A stretch of 64,000 nt of DNA from Candidatus Saccharimonadota bacterium (GCA_015999875.1 JAECRG010000001.1:545330-609329); one strand, 5' to 3'. Positions 52,565-61,170 are shown, counted from the stretch's first letter. Notes: generated by a model from the letters alone, not told the origin. Made by a program: numbers and translations.

Positions 52565-52990
52565 TTAGCATTTATTTTTTATGTCATCTAAATTTTCTTT
52601 TAGAGTAATTTTATGAACAAGCTGTATCCTACGTATGTTTAGCTGCTTACATAAATCAACTAATTTTGTATCTTCATGAGGTAATGACTGAAGCTCATGG
52701 AGTAACCTGCCAAAAGTCATCTGCGAATCATCCAACGATCCATATTCAATCTTCATCGGGAATACAGACAACTGGTTGAACATTCTTGCCAATTTTATTA
52801 TATTTTTGACCATGTCTTCTGCTATTTGCTGATAGATCAGAAAAGCAGCCAAATAGCCTTCTAGGGTTTGTTTTTGGAAAGCTTCCGATGCGGAACTGTC
52901 TAATATTTGAAGAAAGTCAGGCCTTCTAAATTCAGCCCATTTAGATGGATCTTCTAGGGTGAGGATCAAATTACTATGATAGTTGTTCAT
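52565..52990 (-). CDS. HEPN-like protein, fourth gene of the ABC system
   Basis: 141 residues from the ATG at 52990, which overlaps the end of the ATPase gene by 17 bases (longer start at 53131 lies inside the ATPase gene). All-helical. The pattern near the end, NIRRIQLVHKI, holds R-x4-H (R-I-Q-L-V-H), the active-site motif of HEPN ribonucleases. EGYLAAFLIYQQIAEDMVKNI forms a first helix like that of HEPN folds. It may be the RNase effector or a regulator of the neighbouring system. The frame continues after its stop (see 52430-52564), so it may be truncated. Confidence 0.6.
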   Translation of the reverse strand: MNNYHSNLILTLEDPSKWAEFRRPDFLQILDSSASEAFQKQTLEGYLAAFLIYQQIAEDMVKNIIKLARMFNQLSVFPMKIEYGSLDDSQMTFGRLLHELQSLPHEDTKLVDLCKQLNIRRIQLVHKITLKENLDDIKNKC

Positions 52991-55661
52991 ATATTCTCGT
53001 AGGGAAGAATAGTTCCTGTACCTTAATAGACATGACATCTCTTTCGTCGAGTGAAAACTTATAGGCCATGTAATCTGCATGAATTTCGTCATGAGTAGAC
53101 AGCAATAATTGATAGTGTGGCCCAAAATCACTTCTTAAAAGTTCAATGAGTGAGTACACATTTAGGGCATCTAATTCTTGAACTGGATCATCAATTGCCA
53201 GAAATCTGAGCGAGGCGCTTCCATATACTTTATTTATTGCTAACGAAAAGGCCATAGAAACTACAGCAAGCTGACCCGAGCTAAGTTGATGCACTAGATC
53301 ATGATCCGATCCGCCACCAGCCGAAAAACGTATAGAAGATGTCGACTGACTAGGGGTATCAATAAAGGCTCCGTACCCTTGTGAATAGTTCTGGAGTATT
53401 CTCGCTGAATAAATATGGAATGGGATTTTTATAGCATCTGTCATCGTATTCTTGTAATCATTAATGGCAGATCTGTAGGAAGTTCTAAGGTTGCCGACCT
53501 TGGTACGAATTACTTTAATTTTCTTGCGCCTACCATCGAGTAATTCATAGATGATATTCTTTTTTTGATTATATTTGAAGTTTACATAATCAATTTTTGG
53601 TTCTAGTTTAGGCGATATCAACTCAATGTTTTCCGCTTTTTCAAAGAATACATCTTTAAAAAAGTTATCATCAGCTCCACCAAGCTTTTCTTCATCGATT
53701 TCAATGTTTGCTGCTAGATCTGATAGACTATTCGACAACTTCTCTTCGTCGTTCATAAGTTTCTCGTAAGTACCCATGCTCGACCACGAAAAACTGTTTA
53801 CAAACTCCTGTTCCAAGACATTGAAGCCATTTCCAAAATTATAACCCTTGAGTTCACTAAGCTTTTCAAAGACTTTGAAATCATAGAATATAGTATTGCT
53901 TACTTCAGACTTTATATTTTGTTCACTTGCGTCAAGCTCAGTTTGAGTTTTGAAATTAGTCCATATATGAGTCTTTGCGTCTACAAACACAGATTCAAGC
54001 CTGCGTGTGAATGCTTCGAAATCTTCATGACTAACGCTTCCTCTAAGATTTTCTAACTTCTTGTAAAATTTGTATCCTCGCTCATTTTGGGCTACATAGG
54101 CTTTAAGATTAGTTTCAACAGATGCAATATAATCATCGTCTATTTCCCGATTCAGCTTAGCGATAACCTCCGTTTGATTTTTGCTTAAATCGTTAAGGCT
54201 ATTGTCCTTTTTAGTAATGCTGTTTTGCAAATCTTCATATTGGCTCCAGTCGTAACCACATAACGGGCATTCAGAGTCTTTGAGATGAGCATGACTCTTT
54301 GTTCTTTCGAATAATCTTGTAAGTTTTCGCCTGATCTCATCCATTGATGTCAGCATTTCTGAACTTTGGTTAAGCATTCTTTTACCCTGCTCTAGTCGCT
54401 CTAGTAAATTAGTTCCTTCTTTCTTTTTCTCTATTGTTAAGAGGTTATTGTCATCAATCCGCATTATTGCTTTTAGCTTCGCTTCGGTTGTTACATTTTC
54501 AAGAGCTAAATAATTTTGGGCAGTATTGTACGATTTGGCACTTTTATTCAATCTGTTAAATTCTGCATCTCCTAAAAAGTTTTGGAGGATATAGTACTGA
54601 ATAATTGATGTCTCGTTTATCCAAGACAAAAGAGTGTGTTCGTCGGCTATTTTTCTATAGGTATCCTCTTCTAAGAGGTTTTTTAATATCAAGTAATGCT
54701 GGAAGTTTACGTTTCTGGATAGTCCACTTAGTGTTTTTTTACGTAAATTATCTTGATAAACCTTAACATCGAAAATATCCGTGAATTGTTTGATTCTTCG
54801 GATATAATCTATCGTATTTCGGTAGTTTGCATCGATTGTCTTAGGGCTATCTTTCCCGAACGGATCTTCTTCGTCAAATTCAAAATTCGTAGATGTAAAG
54901 ACGCGCTCGTAAATCAAGGCATTATTAACTGAAATTTTTTGTTCAACGTTTAGGTTTTCAATTTCAGTATCTAGTGCGGACTCAGCCTTCTTTAGCTGAT
55001 CTAAAGTCTTAGCAAGTTCATCCACCTCTTTCGACTGATCTTGTGAATTATACAAAAAATCCAGCTCATCCCTGCGTTTAGTTTCACTTAGCTCTAAATA
55101 GAAAGTATTCTCATCCTGTTGCATATACCCAAAGAGTTTGTATATGTCTTTGATTTTGAGCGTACTATTTTCTCCAAAAATAAAATGTCTTATTTTTTCT
55201 TCGTAATTTTCGTCAGGCTTATGAACTAAACTGAAACTATCATCATCAAACTCATCTTCGCTTAATATATACGTAGGTAATTTTTCAAGAGAATCTATGA
55301 CTTTGTATTTTTTTGTACGAGAATCTAGACCATCAAAATTGCCATCGTGGTTAAATGGCAAGTATTTCACTATAGTAATACGTTCATTTTTTTCGTTCTC
55401 TATAAGTAACTTTAATTTGACATCCTTATTAGGACTATTCCTGTAAAATGCATCCGAGTAGTCTTTAGAGTCGTTAGTAACTTTTGCCTTATCGATAATA
55501 CGTTTAATTGAACCAGTTACACAAAGCTCAATTGCGTCGAATATTGTGGTTTTGCCAAATCCGTTTGGTCCTCTCAAAATCACTAAAGACTGTGAAAAAT
55601 CGATTGTTTTACTGTTCTTGACACCTTTAAAATTTTCGATGTAAAGTTTTAGTATTCTCAT
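52974..55661 (-). CDS. Rad50/SMC-like ATPase of an ABC-three-component system
   Basis: 895 residues from the ATG at 55661, which overlaps the TAA of the previous gene; the longer frame at 55694 is not needed. N-terminal ILRGPNGFGKTTIFDAIEL (Walker A, about 24-42), two coiled-coil arms, a zinc-hook-like CPLCGYDW near residue 470, then the C-terminal ATPase lobe with signature LSSGQLAVVSMAF, Walker B FLAIDDPVQELDAL and the STHDE switch. All ATP-site parts are present. ABC-3C systems (Krishnan, Burroughs, Iyer and Aravind) use such an ATPase with two partner proteins, which are here the genes just upstream. Confidence 0.9.
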   Translation of the reverse strand: MRILKLYIENFKGVKNSKTIDFSQSLVILRGPNGFGKTTIFDAIELCVTGSIKRIIDKAKVTNDSKDYSDAFYRNSPNKDVKLKLLIENEKNERITIVKYLPFNHDGNFDGLDSRTKKYKVIDSLEKLPTYILSEDEFDDDSFSLVHKPDENYEEKIRHFIFGENSTLKIKDIYKLFGYMQQDENTFYLELSETKRRDELDFLYNSQDQSKEVDELAKTLDQLKKAESALDTEIENLNVEQKISVNNALIYERVFTSTNFEFDEEDPFGKDSPKTIDANYRNTIDYIRRIKQFTDIFDVKVYQDNLRKKTLSGLSRNVNFQHYLILKNLLEEDTYRKIADEHTLLSWINETSIIQYYILQNFLGDAEFNRLNKSAKSYNTAQNYLALENVTTEAKLKAIMRIDDNNLLTIEKKKEGTNLLERLEQGKRMLNQSSEMLTSMDEIRRKLTRLFERTKSHAHLKDSECPLCGYDWSQYEDLQNSITKKDNSLNDLSKNQTEVIAKLNREIDDDYIASVETNLKAYVAQNERGYKFYKKLENLRGSVSHEDFEAFTRRLESVFVDAKTHIWTNFKTQTELDASEQNIKSEVSNTIFYDFKVFEKLSELKGYNFGNGFNVLEQEFVNSFSWSSMGTYEKLMNDEEKLSNSLSDLAANIEIDEEKLGGADDNFFKDVFFEKAENIELISPKLEPKIDYVNFKYNQKKNIIYELLDGRRKKIKVIRTKVGNLRTSYRSAINDYKNTMTDAIKIPFHIYSARILQNYSQGYGAFIDTPSQSTSSIRFSAGGGSDHDLVHQLSSGQLAVVSMAFSLAINKVYGSASLRFLAIDDPVQELDALNVYSLIELLRSDFGPHYQLLLSTHDEIHADYMAYKFSLDERDVMSIKVQELFFPTRIYEQLS

Positions 55662-56362
55662 TATTTTTTCACTCCTAACGTTCTGTCTAACCAATCGTCA
55701 AGATCATTCTTTTCTAAAGATATAGCTTTCGACAAAAAGTCCTCTCGGTCGGAAAATATTTCACCCGCTATCCCAATACTTTGATTCTTCAAATGATCGT
55801 AGCTGTTTTTCGTCATCAGAGTATCTATAAGTTCCGTTATGGTCTGAAGTCTGTCTTTATTTTCTAGCATCTTCAAAAATGGCAATTTGATAAAAATCTG
55901 TATAGCAGCTCTGTATTCATAGTCTTCATTGCTTACTGCGTTCTCTTGATATTTATCAAATCTAGCTTTATTAAAAATGATTTGAGTTAAATCGTCGTAT
56001 GATACCTTTTTAAGTTCTTCGAGTATTGCTCCTTCTGCGACTATCACATACTTACGCATACCAAACGGATCTTCTTCAACTGCATAAATCTTATTAAGAA
56101 GTTCTTCACTTAAGCTATGGCTGTTTGATTTAAGCAGTATAACCAAAGCGCTATTCTTTGTTATTGCTGGATTATGCTCTTGGTAACCAAAATATAAATT
56201 AATAATAGACTCAGTGAGCGCCGATTCTTCGTAATTTAAAAAGTCTGCTTCTTCATATTCTCCGACAAAATAGAACTGTGAGGATGAATGCTTATACACA
56301 CTTACAATATCTGTATTATCAATTTTTGAAAAACCATGCACCTTAAAAAGATCTTCTAACAT
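55661..56362 (-). CDS. Middle component of the ABC-three-component system
   Basis: 233 residues, all-helical to mixed fold, no known catalytic motif. The start MLEDLFKVHGFSKI at 56362 overlaps the stop of the nuclease gene; its own stop overlaps the ATPase start. Position between the C-terminal-domain protein and the ATPase, with similar size (about 200 residues), is that of the middle component (MC) of ABC-3C systems. Sequence match to a defined MC family cannot be judged by eye. Confidence 0.65.
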   Translation of the reverse strand: MLEDLFKVHGFSKIDNTDIVSVYKHSSSQFYFVGEYEEADFLNYEESALTESIINLYFGYQEHNPAITKNSALVILLKSNSHSLSEELLNKIYAVEEDPFGMRKYVIVAEGAILEELKKVSYDDLTQIIFNKARFDKYQENAVSNEDYEYRAAIQIFIKLPFLKMLENKDRLQTITELIDTLMTKNSYDHLKNQSIGIAGEIFSDREDFLSKAISLEKNDLDDWLDRTLGVKK

Positions 56363-57601
56363 TTACTTACCATTAACCCTATTCATACTATCAATCGCAT
56401 CGCTTACATTAATCAAACGTGAACCCGAATAACCCATTATGTGCTCTAGTCCATTCGGGGCCTCTGGATACTTTCGGATTGTCACACCGGCCAACTCCAG
56501 TAAATCGCCATCAATTGATTCATTGATGATTGATGATTTTTCAAACAGTAGTCGTTTGGAATCGCTATTATAATTATTAATTATACCCTTAGCGACATCC
56601 TCTTTATTTTTAGGCGTATTGGATCGATTAATCGTTGTAGGTATAAAGTATTGACCATTAACATTAAAAAATGAACCTTCAAAATTATAATCATGAGAGC
56701 ATTTTATAAGAGATTCTAGAAATACATCTTTAAAGCCATAGATATTGATACTGTTACCATACCTAACAAAATTAATCTCAGGATGTATAAAGCTCAAGAA
56801 GTCTATTAAGCCCGTATACGATAACTTAGAAACTAACTTCATGAGATTATGCATCTTTTGAAACTCTTTCAAATCAATAAGGGGGTCTCCGCCAAGATGA
56901 TCGTCCCAAATATTTGATAGTGCGTTTTTCAAACGTGCCCCATCTGACAATGCAACTATATTATCGGCGGAAGAATTGTGAATATAATACTTAAGCTGAG
57001 CCAGACTCATTCTTGCAGGCTGTATCTTTCCATCGCCAACCAGACTGTCGTGAGATTCATTGATTAAAGCCGAAACCTGATGTAATAAAAAGTATGCAAT
57101 ATTTTCGGCATATTCGTTCCCGATTCCGGGGCGTATTTTAATAATCTCATTTCTGCAATGTATAAATATTTGGTCATTTGCTAATTCACAATATTTATCT
57201 CCATTTGGATACTCATAAAGCACCACCTTGTTATCGTTTGTCTTGAAGTCGGTAACCTCAACAGCGGTATGCAAATATCTTTGGTCTTCTGGTGTGTCTT
57301 CAATTTCAAATTCAGCTATTGCGGACTTATAGGCTGACATGAAGTGACTAGTGCTAGTACTTTTGGCTTTGATTTGATGCTTTGAAACAATCCCAGATTT
57401 ATTTGCAACAGCAACATCTTCAGACACTTCATATTCAAAGTACCAGTCGTTCAATTCATCTTCTGTTAGGCTATAATGATCCATCAAAGAACGTAGGCCT
57501 ATTAACAGGCCTACTTTGCCCTGATACGAAAAACCATTCCACTTATCAGAAGCGTTTCTTATACTTTTAACAACTTTTTGATTCGTCTCAGTTTCAATCA
57601 T
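56363..57601 (-). CDS. Nuclease-like ABC-three-component protein (N-terminal Cap4/DUF4297-like)
   Basis: 412 residues. The N-terminus has KWNGFSYQGKVGLLIGLRSLM (about 20-40), the opening of DUF4297/Cap4-type dsDNA endonucleases, then the active-site-like acid and Lys: SEDVAVANKSGIVSKHQIKAKS (split here as SEDVAV at about 58-63 and KHQIKAKS at about 73-80), fitting a PD-(D/E)xK nuclease (D-x-n-Q-x-K). The C-terminal part (about 200-412) is the ABC-3C C-terminal-type domain. It is the first gene of the operon and the likely DNA-cutting effector (inference). Confidence 0.75.
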   Translation of the reverse strand: MIETETNQKVVKSIRNASDKWNGFSYQGKVGLLIGLRSLMDHYSLTEDELNDWYFEYEVSEDVAVANKSGIVSKHQIKAKSTSTSHFMSAYKSAIAEFEIEDTPEDQRYLHTAVEVTDFKTNDNKVVLYEYPNGDKYCELANDQIFIHCRNEIIKIRPGIGNEYAENIAYFLLHQVSALINESHDSLVGDGKIQPARMSLAQLKYYIHNSSADNIVALSDGARLKNALSNIWDDHLGGDPLIDLKEFQKMHNLMKLVSKLSYTGLIDFLSFIHPEINFVRYGNSINIYGFKDVFLESLIKCSHDYNFEGSFFNVNGQYFIPTTINRSNTPKNKEDVAKGIINNYNSDSKRLLFEKSSIINESIDGDLLELAGVTIRKYPEAPNGLEHIMGYSGSRLINVSDAIDSMNRVNGK

Positions 57602-57681
57602 ATTGTTTCCTACTGAGATTATACTTTGGGAATAGCGTTATTGCCTAATACTAACCAATTCGAGAAGTAAACTTTTGTAGA

Positions 57682-58230
57682 TCACAGGCTAAGCTCCTTT
57701 TTAAAGTATTCTTCTACGTCTTGCTCTGAAAACACGTAATCGTTAAAAGCAATCGACATCCTTACATAAGCAGGCTCGAATGAACCAAGGTCTTGTGTTG
57801 AAGGCGGGCTATCAGCTGAGCCGAACAAGATATTCCACAGACCATTATTAGAACTCTCTATTTCGCTATGGTACTTTACTGCGTCATCATAGGCACTCTG
57901 GTACTCATCAACCGTTTTCTGGCACTTCAGTTTAACCGTATCCATAAACGACGCCTCGATTTCATCCAGACGATCACTTGTTATTGAATCGTTATTGAAA
58001 TTCTCACCCTTAATCTCGAGCCTGATATCACCAATCAGTGAGGTACCGTAGTTAATTGAGTTGTAACACCTAGCGTAAGATTCTTTGGACTTTGCTAGAT
58101 ACGCAGTTTGAATCATAAGTTTGTTTGCGGTTTCTGGGTTGGATTCACCAGTTACGTAAAAGGAAATTGCACCGACCACTAATCCTGCTAATATAATTGA
58201 CCCAAGTATTATTGCTATTCGTTTGAACAT
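57682..58230 (-). CDS. Membrane-anchored helical protein, unknown
   Basis: 182 residues from ATG 58230; the longer frame at 58416 adds Cys-rich, unlikely sequence. One transmembrane helix (about 5-27), then a helical soluble domain with two Cys (ESYARCYNSINYG, VKLKCQKTVDEY), Asp/Glu-rich toward the end. It lies 80 bases upstream of the nuclease gene on the same strand, so it may belong to the system, but the gap and a different style make this uncertain. Confidence 0.6.
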   Translation of the reverse strand: MFKRIAIILGSIILAGLVVGAISFYVTGESNPETANKLMIQTAYLAKSKESYARCYNSINYGTSLIGDIRLEIKGENFNNDSITSDRLDEIEASFMDTVKLKCQKTVDEYQSAYDDAVKYHSEIESSNNGLWNILFGSADSPPSTQDLGSFEPAYVRMSIAFNDYVFSEQDVEEYFKKELSL

Positions 58231-58596
58231 ATCCCAACTTTCTGCGGGGACAAAAAAGGACACCCGCTCTAGGTGTCTAAACCAGCAGAAGAGATTTGCG
58301 TCCCTAACTGTTTTGTCGAGTGGGTGCCCATTTATAGACACAAATACTCGACACATTCTGAGATGTATCACTTCAACTGGTTTAGACTTTATAATCATAG
58401 CACATCTTTTAAACAACCACCTCTGTTAATACTCCTATAACTTGCTTAGCCTCCATGCCTGCGCATGACATACCCCCCCTACTGGACAAACATAGAAACA
58501 ATCACACCCTACCTTCCCTTTCATACTTCACTACTCTGTACTTGATGCTCACACAAAATTTTCAAAAAAAATAATAAACACTTACAATTGAGCTAG
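58231..58596. other. Intergenic region with two hairpins
   Basis: It holds GACACC/GGTGTC (about 58259-58277) and TGTCGAGT/ACTCGACA (58314-58321 and 58346-58353), and a long A/T-rich section before the 58597 gene. I see no gene. The -10 TACAAT at 58583-58588 is eight bases from the ATG of the next gene, so that gene may be leaderless. Confidence 0.5.
58583..58588 (+). promoter_or_regulatory. -10 box just before gene 58597
   Basis: TACAAT followed by eight bases and ATG. No ribosome-binding site. Consistent with a leaderless mRNA, as for 48750 and 49498. Confidence 0.4.
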
Positions 58597-58989
58597 ATGA
58601 AAAAGCTTGATGCAGATGAATACGACTACGAAGACCTTGATGACGTAGAAATGGAACTTACTATATTTGGTGGTCATGTATTTATAGACACTGTCCTTGA
58701 TAGATTCGAGATAAACGAAATAGCATTAAGAATGGATGGCAATCCGAGGTTAGTTATGGAGTACCTTATTCAAGATCGTCCAGGTGAAATAGTAAGTATT
58801 GATGAGATCAGATCCGAGGGCAAGATCCCAACTTCTCAGAACCTACAACAACTCATCAGAAAAATAGGATTTAGGGGTTATACTCGTGATACTTTTATTC
58901 CAGTATTTGAGAAGGATAAATTAAAGGTTTTGAGCAAAATTAGGCTTTCAATAGCAGATGCTCGGCTCATTATAAATGAGCTTTCTTAG
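58597..58989 (+). CDS. Unknown protein, possible winged-helix regulator
   Basis: 130 residues. An acidic start (MKKLDADEYDYEDLDDVEME), a beta section, then a helix-turn-helix-like section: EIVSIDEIRSEGKIPTSQNLQQLIRKIGFRG, with a C-terminal wing-like TRDTFIPVFEKDKLKVL. The EIRSEG...NLQQLIRKIGF pattern resembles the DNA-binding domain of response-regulator (OmpR-type) winged helices: the recognition helix NLQQLIRKI with the GF. A transcription role for the island is possible. Not certain. Confidence 0.55.
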   Translation: MKKLDADEYDYEDLDDVEMELTIFGGHVFIDTVLDRFEINEIALRMDGNPRLVMEYLIQDRPGEIVSIDEIRSEGKIPTSQNLQQLIRKIGFRGYTRDTFIPVFEKDKLKVLSKIRLSIADARLIINELS

Positions 58990-59086
58990 GATTATTCGGA
59001 TTTATTTCTAATTTAAAGCGATAGTTAAAAGTTTCTATACAAATCCGCTCACTCTTTTCTAGATAGATAAATACTATTCTATGTCT

Positions 59087-59392
59087 ATGAAAAGCGTAAA
59101 CGATATCTTCAATGACAGTGAAAGGTTTAAAAAACCATTTGATATCAATGACATTGAAAAGAGAGATCCATTCTACATTGATAAGACTGCAGATTGGTTA
59201 GTTGGCAAGCTAGGCTCCGAAGCTAGCAGAGAATATTACTGCAAAGTAGCACGGCACATTCCTCGCCCATACTTGGATAATTTAGTGACCATAGCTATCG
59301 AAAAAGGAAGACACCCGGCGAAACTTTTCAATTTCATGGCAGAAAAAAGAATGCGTCAGATCGGGGTTGATAAGAATGATTCCGAAAAATAA
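59087..59392 (+). CDS. Small unknown protein, island
   Basis: About 101 residues (ATG 59087, or 59081 with two more residues). A helical, charged protein: KSVNDIFNDSERFKKPFDIND, then the helix WLVGKLGSEASREYYCKVARHIPRPYLDNLV and the end MAEKRMRQIGVDKND. It resembles plasmid or phage auxiliary proteins with DUF-like helix bundles, and could be a recombination directionality or copy-control factor, but there is no motif. It overlaps the 59376 frame. Confidence 0.55.
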   Translation: MKSVNDIFNDSERFKKPFDINDIEKRDPFYIDKTADWLVGKLGSEASREYYCKVARHIPRPYLDNLVTIAIEKGRHPAKLFNFMAEKRMRQIGVDKNDSEK

Positions 59393-59468
59393 AAATGACC
59401 CAGAAACAATCGAAGCATTGCGAAAGCTATTTTCATTACTAATAGAAATTGAAGCCGGCATTGATTGA
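59376..59468 (+). CDS. 30-residue peptide overlapping the end of the 59087 gene
   Basis: MIPKNKNDPETIEALRKLFS, then LLIEIEAGID and TGA. The ATG at 59376 lies 17 bases before the stop of the previous gene in another frame. It is a helical amphipathic peptide. The overlap suits coupled translation, but chance is possible. Confidence 0.35.
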   Translation: MIPKNKNDPETIEALRKLFSLLIEIEAGID

Positions 59469-59535
59469 GATGTATAATGAAAGGGCTTCCTCATTCCAAT
59501 CACATTCTTTTGCAAATATTTTATTTTCTGCTCTT

Positions 59536-59601
59536 AATGGGCGGTTGTGCCAGAAAAACATCTGCAAAGATTGTTGGAATGGGAAGCCACAACCGTCCAT
59601 T
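59536..59601 (+). other. Long hairpin upstream of the recombinase
   Basis: Arms AATGGGCGGTTGTG (59536-59549) and CACAACCGTCCATT (59588-59601) pair over 14 positions; the only DNA mismatch is a G-U pair in RNA. The loop is 38 bases. It ends four bases before the TAGGAG ribosome-binding site of the recombinase (start 59618). It could regulate its translation, or be an attachment or binding site. Confidence 0.55.
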
Positions 59602-59617
59602 TTAAGTAGGAGAAAAT

Positions 59618-61084
59618 ATGAAAGCATTTCTATTGGCACGTGTATCTACAGATGATCAGAAAGATGCACTACCCGCGCAAAGTTACCGTCTTATAGAATA
59701 CGCAAAACGTATGTCCTATGATCATGAACTATTTGAAATAAAAGAGAGTGCATACAAAGAAACTCGAAATGACTTTGGCGCAGTAGTCGATAAAATCAAA
59801 GCCAGTACCGAAAAGGTTATTGTTGTATTTGATAAAATTGACCGCTATACTCGCGATTCAAGTTCCGAACAGGTTCGAATACTACAGAATTTATACCGTA
59901 CAGATAAAATTGAACTACACTTCCCCTCTGATAATTTGTATATTTACCAAAATTCACCCGCTACTGATCTACTCCGGCTCGGAATGGGTATCGTGGTGGC
60001 TCAATATTACTCTGATGCAATCAGCGATAACGTAAAGCGTAAGATCGAGCAAAAACTACGTGACGGTGAGTGGATCGGCAAAGCACCGGTCGGCTATAAA
60101 AATACCGTTACCGTACAGGGAAAGAAATGGGTTGAAATAGACGCATTTAAAGCAGATGTTATTCGTAGGACGTTTCAGGAATACGCGACAGGTAACACTT
60201 CCCTTCGCATTCTGAGTAAGAAGTGGCTTGATGAATACGGAATAAAAGCCGGTTCAAGTAAGATCGAGCAAGTTTTAAAGAATCCCTTCTATTACGGCGA
60301 AAAGAGAATTAAAGGCAAGCTCTATCCTCACAAATATGATGCAGTTATTTCTAAAGACTTGTTCGATCAAGTTGATGCAGTTAGAAATGGCTACAAAGTA
60401 ACTCAACACCGATGGGGCGGACTTCCCTATCCATTCAGAGGTTTGATCAACTGCGCTGAATGCGGGTGCCGAATTACCTTCGAAAAGAAGAAGGGTATAT
60501 ATGTATATGGTCACTGCACCCAGTCAAAAGGGAAACATAACGCCAAGTATGTAAATGAGGATGTGATAGCCACCAAGCTAGCAAAATTGTTCCAGGACAT
60601 AAGAATACCTGAAGATGCATTTGAAGAGCTCAGCACAGGCTTACGTGCAGCCCACGAAGACAAGAAACGAATGAGAGACACTACGTTGCGGACTATAGAT
60701 ACTGAAATAGAGAAGTACCAGACGCGCATTGAAAAGGTTTACGAAGATTATCTTGATGAGAAGATTCCAGAACAGCTGTACAAGCGTAAGTTTGAAGAAT
60801 ACAAGAAAAATCAGAAATCGTTACAGAACAAGCGATTAAATATCGAACAAGTCGAAGATGAATATTACGGAACGGTATCTCATCTGTTAAGACTTGCCAG
60901 AGATGCCCCTGCTCTATTTTCTAAGGCAAATAATGAACAAAAACGATCAATGATCAATTTAGTACTTTCGAACTTACAGCTAGACGGTGATCAACTGAGG
61001 TGGGAATACAAAAAGCCATTCGATACGATGGCTTTTTGTCATGAAATGAATTCTTGGCTCCGGCGACTGGGCTCGAACCAGTGA
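59618..61084 (+). CDS. Large serine recombinase (integrase)
   Basis: 488 residues. N-terminal resolvase domain with the catalytic Ser in LLARVSTDDQKDALPAQ (Ser 10), IVVFDKIDRYTRD and the recombinase domain with KIEQKLRDGEWIGKAPVGYKN (about 145-165), a zinc ribbon INCAECGCRI ... YVYGHC, and a coiled-coil (about 370-430). All parts of serine integrases are present. The ribosome-binding site TAGGAG is seven bases upstream. The reading frame ends in the tRNA-Asn gene (last ten codons SWLRRLGSNQ), so the end is probably host sequence at the junction. Confidence 0.93.
   Translation: MKAFLLARVSTDDQKDALPAQSYRLIEYAKRMSYDHELFEIKESAYKETRNDFGAVVDKIKASTEKVIVVFDKIDRYTRDSSSEQVRILQNLYRTDKIELHFPSDNLYIYQNSPATDLLRLGMGIVVAQYYSDAISDNVKRKIEQKLRDGEWIGKAPVGYKNTVTVQGKKWVEIDAFKADVIRRTFQEYATGNTSLRILSKKWLDEYGIKAGSSKIEQVLKNPFYYGEKRIKGKLYPHKYDAVISKDLFDQVDAVRNGYKVTQHRWGGLPYPFRGLINCAECGCRITFEKKKGIYVYGHCTQSKGKHNAKYVNEDVIATKLAKLFQDIRIPEDAFEELSTGLRAAHEDKKRMRDTTLRTIDTEIEKYQTRIEKVYEDYLDEKIPEQLYKRKFEEYKKNQKSLQNKRLNIEQVEDEYYGTVSHLLRLARDAPALFSKANNEQKRSMINLVLSNLQLDGDQLRWEYKKPFDTMAFCHEMNSWLRRLGSNQ
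61011..61036. terminator. Terminator-like hairpin at the recombinase 3' end and tRNA-Asn
   Basis: AAAAGCCAT / ATGGCTTTT around an eight-base loop, with T-run on both strands. On the plus strand it lies within the last codons of the recombinase frame; on the minus strand it follows the tRNA-Asn gene by 19 bases, as a normal tRNA terminator would. Confidence 0.75.
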
Positions 61085-61129
61085 CCTATTGGTTAACAGC
61101 CAACCGCTCTACCACTGAGCTACGCCGGA
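61055..61129 (-). tRNA. tRNA-Asn (GUU)
   Basis: Full cloverleaf on the minus strand: acceptor TCCGGCG/CGCCGGA, D-stem GCTC/GAGC, anticodon stem GTTGG/CCAAT with loop CTGTTAA (anticodon GTT), T-arm ACTGG-TTCGAGC-CCAGT, discriminator G and encoded CCA. Its 3' half is overlapped by the end of the recombinase frame, marking the likely attachment site. Confidence 0.95.
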
Positions 61130-61170
61130 ATACTTGTTGTATTATACCTGTCAGTCTAGAGGTAGTCAAG

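Larger units (their letters stand above)
49499..61084. mobile_element. Putative integrated genomic island at tRNA-Asn
   Basis: A block of A/T-richer genes between 49.5 kb and the tRNA-Asn at 61055. It carries an MFS transporter, a repeat protein, a four-gene conflict system, several unknown small genes and a large serine recombinase at the right end whose reading frame enters the tRNA. This fits an element integrated into the tRNA gene. The left boundary is by composition only; no matching att repeat was found by eye, and it could be two elements or one with decayed ends. Confidence 0.5.

Noticed and set aside
57682-58416. Longer start for the membrane-anchored protein at 58416
   Set aside because: The added 62 residues are Cys/Trp-rich, unlike an N-terminus, and the TM segment begins only at the ATG 58230.
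61055-61129. Recombinase C-terminus SWLRRLGSNQ as a functional domain
   Set aside because: These codons are the tRNA-Asn gene read in antisense; a junction artefact of integration is the simpler view.
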